Shown: piece by piece, positions 1 through 9,089 of the stretch
How the letters are laid out: every line of letters starts with the position of its first letter
Numbering within the stretch: position 1 is the stretch's first letter
Source: Chitinophaga pinensis
GTDB lineage: Bacteria; Bacteroidota; Bacteroidia; Flavobacteriales_D; Crocinitomicaceae
Direction: 5' to 3'
NCBI GenBank assembly: GCA_943327315.2
Contig: CALPWQ020000018.1
Location: 1 to 34,966, forward strand
Length of the DNA: 34,966 nucleotides
Made by a program: the position numbers and the translations under genes
Notes under the pieces: generated by a model
The model's input: only the letters and a program-made list of their open reading frames with translations
Told to the model about the DNA's origin: nothing
Database searches by the model: none

Positions 1-1
1 A

Positions 2-265
2 GACGCAGAGGCTTATCATGGCAAACAAGGACTTCACTTCGCTTTGGGAGTTTTGTTTGGGCCTTTTGCGATGATTGGCACGGCACTCTCAAATCCAACT
101 CCTGAGCGCGGTAAACAAACTATCTCAATGTCAAAAAATAAGGACCAGTTCAATGATCCAGAATATTTGAAGTGTTACAAAAAGGAGGCTAAAGGAAATT
201 TAGTATTAATGGAATCATTGGGTTGGTTGTCTTGGGTATTATTCGGTATTCTTATTTCCAACTAA
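2..265 (+). CDS. Small membrane protein, C-terminal part (5' end outside window)
   Basis: The reading frame is open from base 2, so the gene begins before the window and only about 87 residues of its C-terminus are visible; the first ATG in frame (base 44) is unlikely to be the true start. The visible part holds a hydrophobic segment (LGVLFGPFAMIGTAL), a polar stretch with the motif NDPEYLKCYKKEAK, and a second hydrophobic segment at the end (LGWLSWVLFGILIS). This pattern resembles small flavobacterial proteins of unknown function that have an xxYHG-type motif, a 'P-x-x-G-x-I/T-A' membrane helix, a Y-x-x-x-Y-x-x-x-A helix and a final membrane helix. A hairpin terminator follows about 45 nt after the stop. 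No function can be given. Confidence 0.6.
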   Translation, partial: DAEAYHGKQGLHFALGVLFGPFAMIGTALSNPTPERGKQTISMSKNKDQFNDPEYLKCYKKEAKGNLVLMESLGWLSWVLFGILISN

Positions 266-310
266 CACTGTTACATTTTCTTTCGAAACGTTATCAACGT
301 TACTTCACCC

Positions 311-346
311 GTCAAAATCGTTCAGTTGAGTATGAACGATTTTGAC
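311..346 (+). terminator. Perfect 14-bp hairpin after the first gene
   Basis: GTCAAAATCGTTCA (311-324) and TGAACGATTTTGAC (333-346) are exact reverse complements with an 8-nt loop, followed by ATTTTTAG. The position just after the stop at 265 and the short T tract suggest a factor-independent terminator, although the T run is weak. Confidence 0.6.
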
Positions 347-426
347 ATTTTTAGAGAAAAATCAGGTCATGATGGCAAACTAAAGCATAGGATGATTTAA
401 TACTTTACTTTATGAACCTAAGGCGA

Positions 427-543
427 AGCCACCAAAGTTCCGTAACTCGTAACTCATTACTCGTAACTAAAACGCCACTTGCTTTTGAATTAAATCGCGC
501 AGCCACCAAAGTCCCGTAACTCGTAACTCATCACTCGTAACTA
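427..543. repeat. Duplicated 43-bp intergenic repeat
   Basis: Bases 427-469 and 501-543 are the same 43-bp unit with two mismatches. Each begins AGCCACCAAAG and ends in tandem CGTAACT/CATTACT-like heptads. The two copies are separated by 31 nt. Such 'GTAACTCGTAACTCATTACT' runs are low-complexity intergenic repeats; no gene was seen between 266 and 560. Confidence 0.7.
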
Positions 544-560
544 TAATTTCCAACTCCTCC

Positions 561-2966
561 TTACATCTTCAAGGTGGCCGTAATCTTCGGCACAAGATTC
601 ATCTTCCAGTCGCTATTCGCATAAGCCCCGTAGCGGTAAAAGACACCAATACCTATTCCTGAAATGTTGGAAGTAATCAGGTTGTTGATGATCAATCCGC
701 CCTCGAAAAAGCCCTTGTCCATGGTCTTGAAAGTGGTGGAGTGGTATTCCTTGTGTGCCATATCGCCATAACCCACCGCATGATGCAAGGCAAATTGCGG
801 CTGTGTCCATTTCTTGCCCGTCTTGATGCTGTAGAAGGTCAAGCGTGTGAACAATGCCGCTTGACGCTGCTGGTAAAATTCAGACGGAACCATGGTTTCA
901 AAGGTGTTCGGCGCTGAAATCATCCAGTTTTTTCCGGTTCCATTCCCGTTGTGCATCAGAAATAAGGGTACATCTCCAATGGTTTGTCCGGCTTGAATGG
1001 TCCACATGAAGGTGCCGATGCCTCGGATGCTCACGTTCTGCTGAATCTCCGCATTGAAGCGGTAGTAGTCGAAATCGGATTCAAAAACGCCCTTCCAACC
1101 TTTCACCGCGCGAACACGTATCTTCGGGTATTTGGTTCCTTTGGAGATGCGTTTGTCGCCGAGCAGCATGACTTTCTCGCCAATGTTCCAGTTGAACTCA
1201 ATGCCTGTTTCTGCGAGATCAATATCGCGAAATGGAAAGGTTGTGGCAATGCTATTCGGATAGAACTGATAATCTCCCGTGAACCAAATGCGTTGGTAGT
1301 TGCCAATGAGTGTCATCTTGAGGTTGGGCAGTATGTTGGCTGAAAACGACAATTCACCCAGGCGCTGCCGTTCCATGTTGCTGATGAAAAAATCGCGGTA
1401 CACCGAGGTGGAGTTGAGGTTAAAGGCATCTTTTATGAAGTTGGTTCCTCCGCGCTCTAGCAGATCTTGCTGGTAGCGCAAATCGATTTTGATACCGTGC
1501 TTGCGGGATAAATGTACCGTGCTGTAACCCCCAAATTTATTTGTTCGGTCACCAGTTGACCAGCCATAATAGCCACCAATGACCGCGTTTTTCATCGTTT
1601 TTTTGGAGGTTTCTAAACCGAATCCAAAACGGTAGCGCTCGTAGTAATTGAAGTCGAGAAGTCGGGTAAGATCCAATGCGAGTGCTTTCATCGGAACTTT
1701 TCCTTCCGCCAAGCTTGCCACCATAGTCAATCGTTCATCTAGATGTTCTGCCTTGGAGAGGCTGTCGATCACGGTATAGGTCCGTTTTTCTTTCTCGGTG
1801 ATTTGATAGACGCGCAGACTATCCCAGGTCTCATCAGCTATGGCATTGGCCTCTTCATTGGTGGTCACGGTCACATTGCTGAAGTCGCGCTTGCGCAGTC
1901 CTTCGGGATTGATCTCTACCTGTTTGATGTAGGTACTGCCTCGGCCTTCAAGAAAGGTCGTGACGATTGTACTGTCTTTTGCCTTGAGGACGATGGGCAA
2001 GGAACGCAGTTCGATTTCAGTGCTGAGTTTTGATGGGAACCATTTCTTCCCATCCACAAAGGCGTATTCCTGAACAATGGTAATGGGTGTCCCCACAGTG
2101 TCGAGGTAGGGTTTTGCCGTTACCTTTTCAATGGCGTACCCATTGGTGTTGATGTAGAGACGTCCGGTCATGCCATCGAAGTTTTTGCCAGTGCGCGGAC
2201 GGTAGTAAATGGTGAAGGTGGTATCGCGATTGACGATGGTGGTATCCTCCAATACGAAGACGTAGCGGTTTGTTCCGCCAAAAGCTATCGGATTGATGTA
2301 CGTTTTTCCGAGCAGATTGAACTGATTTTCATAGAAGCTGAAGGACTGGAGTTCATTCGCAAAGGTCGAAAGGGCAGGATCGCTGAATCCAGATACTTTG
2401 TAGGCGGTGATTTCCTCCTTGTCGTGCGATGGTGGGATGAAGGTGCGGGTGGAGGCACTTTCCAGGATTAGGATATGTTGTTTATCCAAAAAGTTCCCTG
2501 GAGTCGCCTTGCTTGTGTCTGTTAAAAAGCCCTCGATGCCATCGCGGTTGACATCAAAAATAAATTTGCTGTAGCTTTCGTAACGAAAAGCGTCATTTTC
2601 CAAGGGATTGTTTTTCTTGCGATTGGCTATGGCCAAATTGATGATGCGGTGCGCTGGATTTTCACCCGCCATAGCGCGTACTTCCTGAATGAATTGCACA
2701 TAGGGTTGCATCTGGAAAATGCTACCCGATAGTGCCGCTAATGAAACAATGGTATCGCGGTAACCTCCAGCGCGGAGTTCAACGGATTCTGGGAGTGAAG
2801 TGAAATGAATAGCGCCATCAAGGTCCGCTAAAAATGGTTCACCCGTCGATGGCCGCACTTTCACGAAAGGAATGGCTTCACCGGTAGATGAATCATGGAT
2901 AAAATAGGTTTGACAGGAAGCGTTTAATCCAATCAGCAGGAAGATGAGCGCAGCACAAATTTTCAT
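561..2966 (-). CDS. DUF5686 / carboxypeptidase-regulatory-like outer-membrane protein
   Basis: An 801-residue protein with an N-terminal signal peptide (MKICAALIFLLIGLNASCQ). A short carboxypeptidase-regulatory-like beta-sandwich follows at about residues 20-90 (STGEAIPFVKV...GEPFLADLDGAIHF). The long remainder matches the DUF5686 pattern: an ENPAHRIINLAIANRKKNNP-type start, then many aromatic amphipathic strands with features such as RLYINTNGYAIEKV and FGFGLETSKK, ending in an aromatic-rich strand. Known family members are predicted outer-membrane beta-barrel proteins of unknown role. It stands alone on the minus strand with no visible link to the sugar genes, and no copy of the regulon operator lies upstream. 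The ATG at 2964-2966 is directly followed by the signal peptide, which supports this start. Confidence 0.8.
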   Translation of the reverse strand: MKICAALIFLLIGLNASCQTYFIHDSSTGEAIPFVKVRPSTGEPFLADLDGAIHFTSLPESVELRAGGYRDTIVSLAALSGSIFQMQPYVQFIQEVRAMAGENPAHRIINLAIANRKKNNPLENDAFRYESYSKFIFDVNRDGIEGFLTDTSKATPGNFLDKQHILILESASTRTFIPPSHDKEEITAYKVSGFSDPALSTFANELQSFSFYENQFNLLGKTYINPIAFGGTNRYVFVLEDTTIVNRDTTFTIYYRPRTGKNFDGMTGRLYINTNGYAIEKVTAKPYLDTVGTPITIVQEYAFVDGKKWFPSKLSTEIELRSLPIVLKAKDSTIVTTFLEGRGSTYIKQVEINPEGLRKRDFSNVTVTTNEEANAIADETWDSLRVYQITEKEKRTYTVIDSLSKAEHLDERLTMVASLAEGKVPMKALALDLTRLLDFNYYERYRFGFGLETSKKTMKNAVIGGYYGWSTGDRTNKFGGYSTVHLSRKHGIKIDLRYQQDLLERGGTNFIKDAFNLNSTSVYRDFFISNMERQRLGELSFSANILPNLKMTLIGNYQRIWFTGDYQFYPNSIATTFPFRDIDLAETGIEFNWNIGEKVMLLGDKRISKGTKYPKIRVRAVKGWKGVFESDFDYYRFNAEIQQNVSIRGIGTFMWTIQAGQTIGDVPLFLMHNGNGTGKNWMISAPNTFETMVPSEFYQQRQAALFTRLTFYSIKTGKKWTQPQFALHHAVGYGDMAHKEYHSTTFKTMDKGFFEGGLIINNLITSNISGIGIGVFYRYGAYANSDWKMNLVPKITATLKM

Positions 2967-3005
2967 GGGTTAATATTACATGTTTTTTGGTTACCCTAGC
3001 CCCGT

Positions 3006-3043
3006 GTTTCAACCTGGGGTTTTAAAGGGTTTCAACCTGGGGT
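3006..3043. repeat. Tandem GTTTCAACCTGGGGT repeat
   Basis: GTTTCAACCTGGGGT occurs at 3006-3020 in near-identical form and at 3029-3043. It is followed by a small inverted repeat (AACCATTTTAATGGTT, 3073-3088) and ACCTTGGGTGAAATCCCCC. This resembles a decayed copy of the hairpin-rich intergenic repeats common in Bacteroidetes. Confidence 0.5.
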
Positions 3044-3130
3044 AAAGCGAATCATTTGTTTGATATGGATGAACCATTTTAATGGTTTACCTTGGGTGAA
3101 ATCCCCCATAATTCATATTTACACAAACAA

Positions 3131-3161
3131 AAAAAGGAAACACCAAACGGCATTTCCTTTT
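3131..3161 (-). terminator. Terminator of the isomerase gene
   Basis: On the minus strand AAAAGGAAA (3153-3161) pairs with TTTCCTTTT (3132-3140) around a 12-nt loop and runs into further T residues. It lies about 20 nt downstream of the isomerase stop at 3182. Confidence 0.65.
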
Positions 3162-3181
3162 CATTAAATCCGAAAATCGAA

Positions 3182-4162
3182 TTAGATCTTGTCCAATTCA
3201 GACTTCAAATGATCAATGACTTTGATGTCATAAATATCCGTTTTGCTATCTACAGCAAGGTGGTATGACAACCAATCTGCAAAGTGAATGAAGTACAAGC
3301 TTTGAAGAATTGGGTCACCTACAGGTGCTTTGATGTCGAAGATGTGCGGTGTTTTTGTTTCCACAACCTCACGAGTCAATTCGAAACGACGCTTGTTGCG
3401 TGGGTGCATGTCGCTGTTTTCGAAGAAGATCGCAGCTTCATTGTCTGTTCCCCAGCCCCATCCAACAAGTTCGTTGTGGTTCATCTCTGGAATCACGTGA
3501 CAACGACAAAGCAACTTTGAATTTTCGTTCAACTGTTGTTTCGCGCGAATCGTGCATCCCTCATAAGGTGCTTCCGCGTAGAAAACGATATTTTTTCCAA
3601 CGATTTCTGTCGCTACCTTACGTGCATGTGCATTGATGGCATCCGACATTTCTTTCAATTGATTGGCAGCATCAATGATGCGTGTAGTAAAGCCTTCTGT
3701 GACTCCATAAGCATCCAACATACGAGCAAGAGCAGCAAGCGAATACCCCAAGGCAGCGCGTGGCGGCAATCCACCTGGCACTGTCAAAAGGCTATATGCG
3801 TTGTCCTTGCAAATGCCCTCCAATTTCCCACCTGAGGTAATTCCGGCGATTTGAGCACCACGCTCCATGCAGTCCTTCAATGTGATGATCGTTTCTTCTG
3901 TGTTTCCAGAATAAGACGAAGCGATGACGAGTGTATTTTTACCAACAAAATTTGGTGAAGTATAGTTTTGAGTTAAAACGACAGGAACTGTGCGTGAAGC
4001 ACTTGTCCAATCGAGCATCAACTTAAGTCCAATTCCCGAACCACCTAAACCAGTAAAAAGAATTGAATCGAATTGCGCGTTGTTTCCTTTAAAATCGAGC
4101 GCGTTTGCGTCATTTGCAGTGGTCAGGATCTGGTCGCTGAACCCTTGAATTAGTTCATTCAT
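3182..4162 (-). CDS. Bifunctional phosphoglucose/phosphomannose isomerase-type protein
   Basis: A 326-residue cytoplasmic SIS-domain protein of the PGI/PMI family first known from archaea, predicted to interconvert glucose-6-P and fructose-6-P (and mannose-6-P). Visible marks are GLGGSGIG (residues 38-45), the sugar-phosphate loop SSYSGNTEET (82-91), the family signature GGLPPRAALGYS (130-141), LNENSK with a conserved Glu (211-216) and PEMNHNELVGW with a conserved His (225-235). It is about half the length of classical Pgi. It diverges from the secreted T9SS protein at 4293, and the shared intergenic region holds a regulon operator. It could therefore be co-regulated, although no good leftward -7 box was found. 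It would link the glucose-6-P pool to fructose-6-P for biosynthesis beside the Entner-Doudoroff route. Confidence 0.85.
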   Translation of the reverse strand: MNELIQGFSDQILTTANDANALDFKGNNAQFDSILFTGLGGSGIGLKLMLDWTSASRTVPVVLTQNYTSPNFVGKNTLVIASSYSGNTEETIITLKDCMERGAQIAGITSGGKLEGICKDNAYSLLTVPGGLPPRAALGYSLAALARMLDAYGVTEGFTTRIIDAANQLKEMSDAINAHARKVATEIVGKNIVFYAEAPYEGCTIRAKQQLNENSKLLCRCHVIPEMNHNELVGWGWGTDNEAAIFFENSDMHPRNKRRFELTREVVETKTPHIFDIKAPVGDPILQSLYFIHFADWLSYHLAVDSKTDIYDIKVIDHLKSELDKI

Positions 4163-4227
4163 GTGCGTTAAAAAATAATTTTTTCGAAGGTACGCAGAAA
4201 AAAATAATCATGGATAAAGAAAAAAAA

Positions 4228-4269
4228 TAAATGTCATTATGACACTAAGTAAATTTTATTGTAATATTG
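4228..4269 (+). promoter_or_regulatory. Regulon operator over the -33 element of the secreted T9SS gene
   Basis: The 21-nt site at 4228-4248 has the core TGTCATTATGACA (4232-4244), a perfect palindrome about its centre, with CTAA on the right. Rightward, TATG (4238-4241) could serve as the -33 box, followed after 20 nt by TAATATTG (4262-4269, one mismatch to TAnnTTTG) and then the ATG at 4293. The site also lies 66 nt before the divergent isomerase gene. Confidence 0.65.
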
Positions 4270-4292
4270 CCGAAACAATTAAACTATTTTAT

Positions 4293-5006
4293 ATGAAAAA
4301 AATCTTTACTATTCTTTCAGTACTCGGATTGAGTATTGCTTCTTACGCTCAGGTAACTGTAACGTATCAAGTTGACATCAATGCTTACATTGCAGCTGGG
4401 AACACCCTAAATGCAAACGGAATTCGTGTTGGCGGTAACTTCACATCAAATGGTTCAACAGTACTTGATTGGACTCCTGCTGACGCTGCTTCTGCAATGA
4501 CAGATCTTGGTAACGGTATCTGGTCTATCGACGTAACTTACCCTACTGCTTCTGTTGGTGCTACTCAGTACTACAAATTTGTAAACGGTGACTGGGGTAC
4601 AAACGAAGGACAGGATGCAGCAAACACAATCGTTTCTGGTGGATGTGGTGTTGACGATGGTTCTGGTAACATCAACCGTACATTAACTATCCCTTCTTCA
4701 AACATAACATTGTGTTATGCATGGGATGCGTGTACTGCTTGTGCTGCTGGTTTGACTGAAGCAGCGATCAACAATGTAGTTGTTTCGCCAAACCCAGTGA
4801 ACGAAACTGCAACATTTACATTTGCATTGAACGGAACAAACGATGTAACAATCACTTTGTTTGATCTTACTGGTAAAGTTGTTTCTACAACAACAGTTTC
4901 TAACCAATCATCTGCTGCAGTAAACACTGCTACGTTGAATGCAGGAACTTACATCTACACTGTGAAGGCTGGCGAAAGCACAGTTACAGGAAAGATTGTT
5001 AAGTAA
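4293..5006 (+). CDS. Secreted beta-sandwich (starch-binding-like) protein with T9SS sorting domain
   Basis: A 237-residue protein. The start at 4293 was chosen because a clean signal peptide (MKKIFTILSVLGLSIASYAQ) begins there; the in-frame ATG at 4239 lies inside the operator. Residues about 21-110 form a beta-rich domain with GIRVGGNFTSNG, LDWTP, LGNGIWSIDV and YYKFVNGDWG, a pattern like carbohydrate-binding modules of starch enzymes and SusE-type proteins. Four Cys follow at about 118-150. Residues 161-237 are a type A T9SS sorting domain (VVVSPNPVNETATFTF...LFDLTGKVV...LNAGTYIYTVKAGE). It has no catalytic domain. It is the first gene under the operator and is separated from the amylase at 5074 by a terminator. 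Inference: an abundant cell-surface glucan-binding protein. The substrate is not proven by sequence. Confidence 0.7.
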   Translation: MKKIFTILSVLGLSIASYAQVTVTYQVDINAYIAAGNTLNANGIRVGGNFTSNGSTVLDWTPADAASAMTDLGNGIWSIDVTYPTASVGATQYYKFVNGDWGTNEGQDAANTIVSGGCGVDDGSGNINRTLTIPSSNITLCYAWDACTACAAGLTEAAINNVVVSPNPVNETATFTFALNGTNDVTITLFDLTGKVVSTTTVSNQSSAAVNTATLNAGTYIYTVKAGESTVTGKIVK

Positions 5007-5026
5007 TCTGACATAACTTATTGGTT

Positions 5027-5052
5027 AACCCGGGCCTAGTGTCCGGGTTTTC
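5027..5052 (+). terminator. Terminator or attenuator between the T9SS protein and the amylase
   Basis: AACCCGG (5027-5033) pairs with CCGGGTT (5043-5049), extended by a G-U and a C-G pair, and is followed by TTTTC. The next gene starts only 22 nt later in the same direction, with no obvious separate promoter. Partial read-through is therefore likely. Confidence 0.75.
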
Positions 5053-5073
5053 TTTGCACTAAACCTTTTACCG

Positions 5074-7845
5074 ATGCGCGCTATAAAATCTCTTGCTTTA
5101 ATGACTGCCATGTACTTTACGTGGTCTGTGTCCGCACAAATTCTGGATGTTAGCCCAGCTTTCCCGACTGTAAATGATGTGGTTACAATCACCTATAATG
5201 CCGCAGAAGGAAATGGTGCTTTGATAGGCTCAGGCACAGTATATGCGCACATGGGATTGATTACTGATCAAAGCACTTCTTTAAGCAATTGGCTTTTTGT
5301 TCAGGGTACTTGGGGTACTGCGGATGCTACCGTTCAAATGACAAATCTTGGAAACAACATTCACCAGATTACGGTCGACATGGATGTATTTTATGGATTT
5401 CCGGCAGGCACGGTGGTTGAGAAAATGGCATTCGTTTTTCGCAATGCTGCAGGAACAACGGTTGGTCGTTCGGCCGATGGATCCGACATCTACTACGATG
5501 TGTATCCAACAACAGCGGGATTTCTCGCTAAAATCTTTTCACCTGAAAATGTGATGGCTGTTAACCTCGGGGCCTCAGTGCCACTCGTAGGAAAAAGCAA
5601 TCAAAACGCAAACGTGACTTTTACAGACAACAACGTTCCGATTGCGAATTTAGCTTCGGCTGCACTGTTGTCTCAAAATTACACAGCGAATACTCCAGGT
5701 GAACACTGGATTCGTTTCTCCGCCGATAACGGTATCGAGGTGATTACCGATTCAGTGCTCATCGTGGTCAATCCACAACCAACGCTTATTGATCCACCAG
5801 CAGGGCTGCTTAACGGATTGAATTATGTTGATCAGAATACGGTTATTTTGAAGCTTTATGCACCAGAAAAAAATAACATCTATGTACTTGGTGACTTCAA
5901 TGCATGGTCCCCAAGTTTGGCCTATCACATGAACCTGTCACAGGATTTAAAGACCTGGTGGATTCAACTCGATGGACTTCAGCCCGATACTCAATACGGG
6001 TACCAATATTACATTGATGGTGTGCAGCGTTTTGCAGACCCATTGAGCTTGCGTGTGGCAGATCCGAGCAATGACGGAAGCATCAGCGCAGCATCTTATC
6101 CGAGTCCGTATGCATATCCAACAGGACTTACAACGGGTTTCATTTCCCTTTTCGAAACGAATCCGCCTAGTTTTTCGTGGCAGAATGATGGGTACCAAAA
6201 GCCGGCGAAAAAAGGATTAATGATCTATGAGTTGCTTGTGCGCGACTTCGTGGCGAAACGAAATTACCAGACACTGATCGATACCTTGGCGTACTTAGAC
6301 CAACTTGGTGTCAATGCCATCGAGCTTATGCCCGTAGGTGAATTTGAAGGAAACGAAAGTTGGGGGTACAACCCAAGTTTTCACATGGCACTTGACAAGT
6401 ATTATGGCACGCCAGAGAAGTTTAAAGAATTCGTAGATTCTTGCCACGGCCGTGGGATTGCCGTAATCATGGACATTGCGCTCAACCATGCTTTCGGACA
6501 AAATCCGATGGTGAATATGTATTGGGATGCAGCGAATGGTCGTCCTGCCGCAAATAACCCTTGGTTCAATGCCATCTGTCCGCATAGCCCGTATTGCTGG
6601 GGTTACGACTTTAATCATGAGGTGCAAGCAACCAAAGACTATGTAGATCGTGTGAACCGCTATTGGATGAATGAATTTCACATCGATGGATACCGCTTTG
6701 ACTTTACGAAGGGCTTTGTCAATAGCGGAGCGAATTACAGCAATACACGCATCGCAATCATCAAACGCATGGCAGATTCACTATGGATTCAACAGCCAGA
6801 TGCCTATGTGATTTTGGAACATTGGGCCGACAATGCAGAGGAAATACAATTGGCAAACTATGGAATGATGCTCTGGGGTAATTTAACCTACGAATATCAT
6901 CAAGCCATGAAAGGGAACAATTCCAACCTCACCAATGGGATTTATTCCTCTCGCGGTTGGACAAGTCCTCATTTGGTAACCTATAGTGAAAGTCATGACG
7001 AGGAACGCGGTATGTATGAATGTTTGTCGGCCGGTGTTTCGACGAATCCTGCCCACAACGTTAAGGAATTACCAATCGCTCTTTTACGCGCACAAGCTGC
7101 AGGCGTCATGTTGTTGACAACTCCAGGACCAAAAATGATTTGGCAATTTGGTGAACTCGGATACGACATTTCCATTGACAATCCATGCCGTGTTTGTAAT
7201 AAGCCCATTTTGTGGGCATACTATCTACAAAACAATCGCCGTCAATTGTTCGATGTGTATGCAGCGACGCTTAAGTTGAGAACGGAAAACGCAGTCTTCA
7301 ATGATGGAACATTTTCTCATGCCTTGAATGGTTCTGTGAAGAAAATCACCTTTGCGCATCCGTCAATGGACGCTATGGTGATTGCCAATTTTGCGGTGAC
7401 CCAACAGACGCCTTATGCCGGATTTCCACACACAGGAATGTGGTATGAATACTTCACGGGAGACAGTATCGATGTGACCAATGTGAACATGCAAATTCCA
7501 ATGACTCCAGCGGAATACCGCGTTTATACATCGGTTAGTTTACCTAAGCCAACGATTCTTTCAACGGTAGGGTACGAGGAGTTGGCGATGGATGACTTTG
7601 ATTGCACTCTTTATCCTAATCCAGCTTCGGAGGAAATGTTCATTCGTTCGCAACGTGATTTAACGAAAGTTGTGCTGCGCATTATTGATCAAGGTGGTAA
7701 GGAAATGAAGTCTATTCCGCTAGGAACAATGATTGAAAATGATGCAATGAAGATTCAGCTCAATGGCATTGCCAATGGAACTTATTTGGTACTGATCGAA
7801 AGCGCTGAAGGCTATTTCTCTCAAGAGTTTATCAAACATGATTGA
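5074..7845 (+). CDS. Secreted modular GH13 alpha-amylase with CBM48-like and T9SS domains
   Basis: A 923-residue extracellular glucan hydrolase. It starts with a signal peptide (residues 1-22) and two beta-rich N-terminal modules (about 25-145 and 150-235). A CBM48-like module follows at about 255-325 (LYAPEKNNIYVLGDFNAWS...YGYQYYIDG). The GH13 barrel runs from about 380 with region I DIALNH (467-472), region II GYRFDF with nucleophile D543, region III ILEHW with acid/base E582 and region IV ESHDEE with HD at 641-642, so all catalytic residues are present. A T9SS sorting domain closes the protein (LYPNPASEEMF...NGTYLVLIESAEG). The CBM48 plus barrel resembles branching/debranching-type GH13 members, so the exact bond preference is open. 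It is probably transcribed by read-through from 4293. Confidence 0.85.
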   Translation: MRAIKSLALMTAMYFTWSVSAQILDVSPAFPTVNDVVTITYNAAEGNGALIGSGTVYAHMGLITDQSTSLSNWLFVQGTWGTADATVQMTNLGNNIHQITVDMDVFYGFPAGTVVEKMAFVFRNAAGTTVGRSADGSDIYYDVYPTTAGFLAKIFSPENVMAVNLGASVPLVGKSNQNANVTFTDNNVPIANLASAALLSQNYTANTPGEHWIRFSADNGIEVITDSVLIVVNPQPTLIDPPAGLLNGLNYVDQNTVILKLYAPEKNNIYVLGDFNAWSPSLAYHMNLSQDLKTWWIQLDGLQPDTQYGYQYYIDGVQRFADPLSLRVADPSNDGSISAASYPSPYAYPTGLTTGFISLFETNPPSFSWQNDGYQKPAKKGLMIYELLVRDFVAKRNYQTLIDTLAYLDQLGVNAIELMPVGEFEGNESWGYNPSFHMALDKYYGTPEKFKEFVDSCHGRGIAVIMDIALNHAFGQNPMVNMYWDAANGRPAANNPWFNAICPHSPYCWGYDFNHEVQATKDYVDRVNRYWMNEFHIDGYRFDFTKGFVNSGANYSNTRIAIIKRMADSLWIQQPDAYVILEHWADNAEEIQLANYGMMLWGNLTYEYHQAMKGNNSNLTNGIYSSRGWTSPHLVTYSESHDEERGMYECLSAGVSTNPAHNVKELPIALLRAQAAGVMLLTTPGPKMIWQFGELGYDISIDNPCRVCNKPILWAYYLQNNRRQLFDVYAATLKLRTENAVFNDGTFSHALNGSVKKITFAHPSMDAMVIANFAVTQQTPYAGFPHTGMWYEYFTGDSIDVTNVNMQIPMTPAEYRVYTSVSLPKPTILSTVGYEELAMDDFDCTLYPNPASEEMFIRSQRDLTKVVLRIIDQGGKEMKSIPLGTMIENDAMKIQLNGIANGTYLVLIESAEGYFSQEFIKHD

Positions 7846-7862
7846 TACAAACGACATTTTTT

Positions 7863-7946
7863 CTCTGCTCCTCTGTGGTAAAAAAAGAAAACGTTTATCG
7901 TCAAAGGGACATTGTGTTTAGTGTTAACCGCAGAGCCAAAGAGGTT
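7863..7946. repeat. Imperfect inverted repeat between amylase and gapdh
   Basis: CTCTGCTCCTCTGTGGT (7863-7879) is an imperfect inverted partner of ACCGCAGAGCCAAAGAGG (7927-7944). The 'CCTCTTTG-CTCTGCGGTTAA' sequence looks like a dispersed intergenic repeat. It separates two convergent genes and could help termination. Nothing else is visible in 7846-8002. Confidence 0.35.
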
Positions 7947-8002
7947 TTGAACATCATTGCGTATTTTCCTAAATAGATGAATTCTAAGCTAATTCCAATA
8001 CC

Positions 8003-9061
<1,059 letters not shown>

Positions 9062-9089
9062 GTAATATTAACGAAAAAATAATGGGCCC

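Noticed and set aside
311-346. Perfect palindrome containing GTCAAAA/TTTTGAC, at first sight another operator copy
   Set aside because: The spacing between the TTTTGAC parts is wrong (arms of 14 bp around an 8-nt loop), and it follows a stop codon with a T tract, so a terminator fits better.
427-543. Possible CRISPR array from repeated units
   Set aside because: Only two copies exist, the units are made of short internal repeats, there is a single gap and no cas genes are present.
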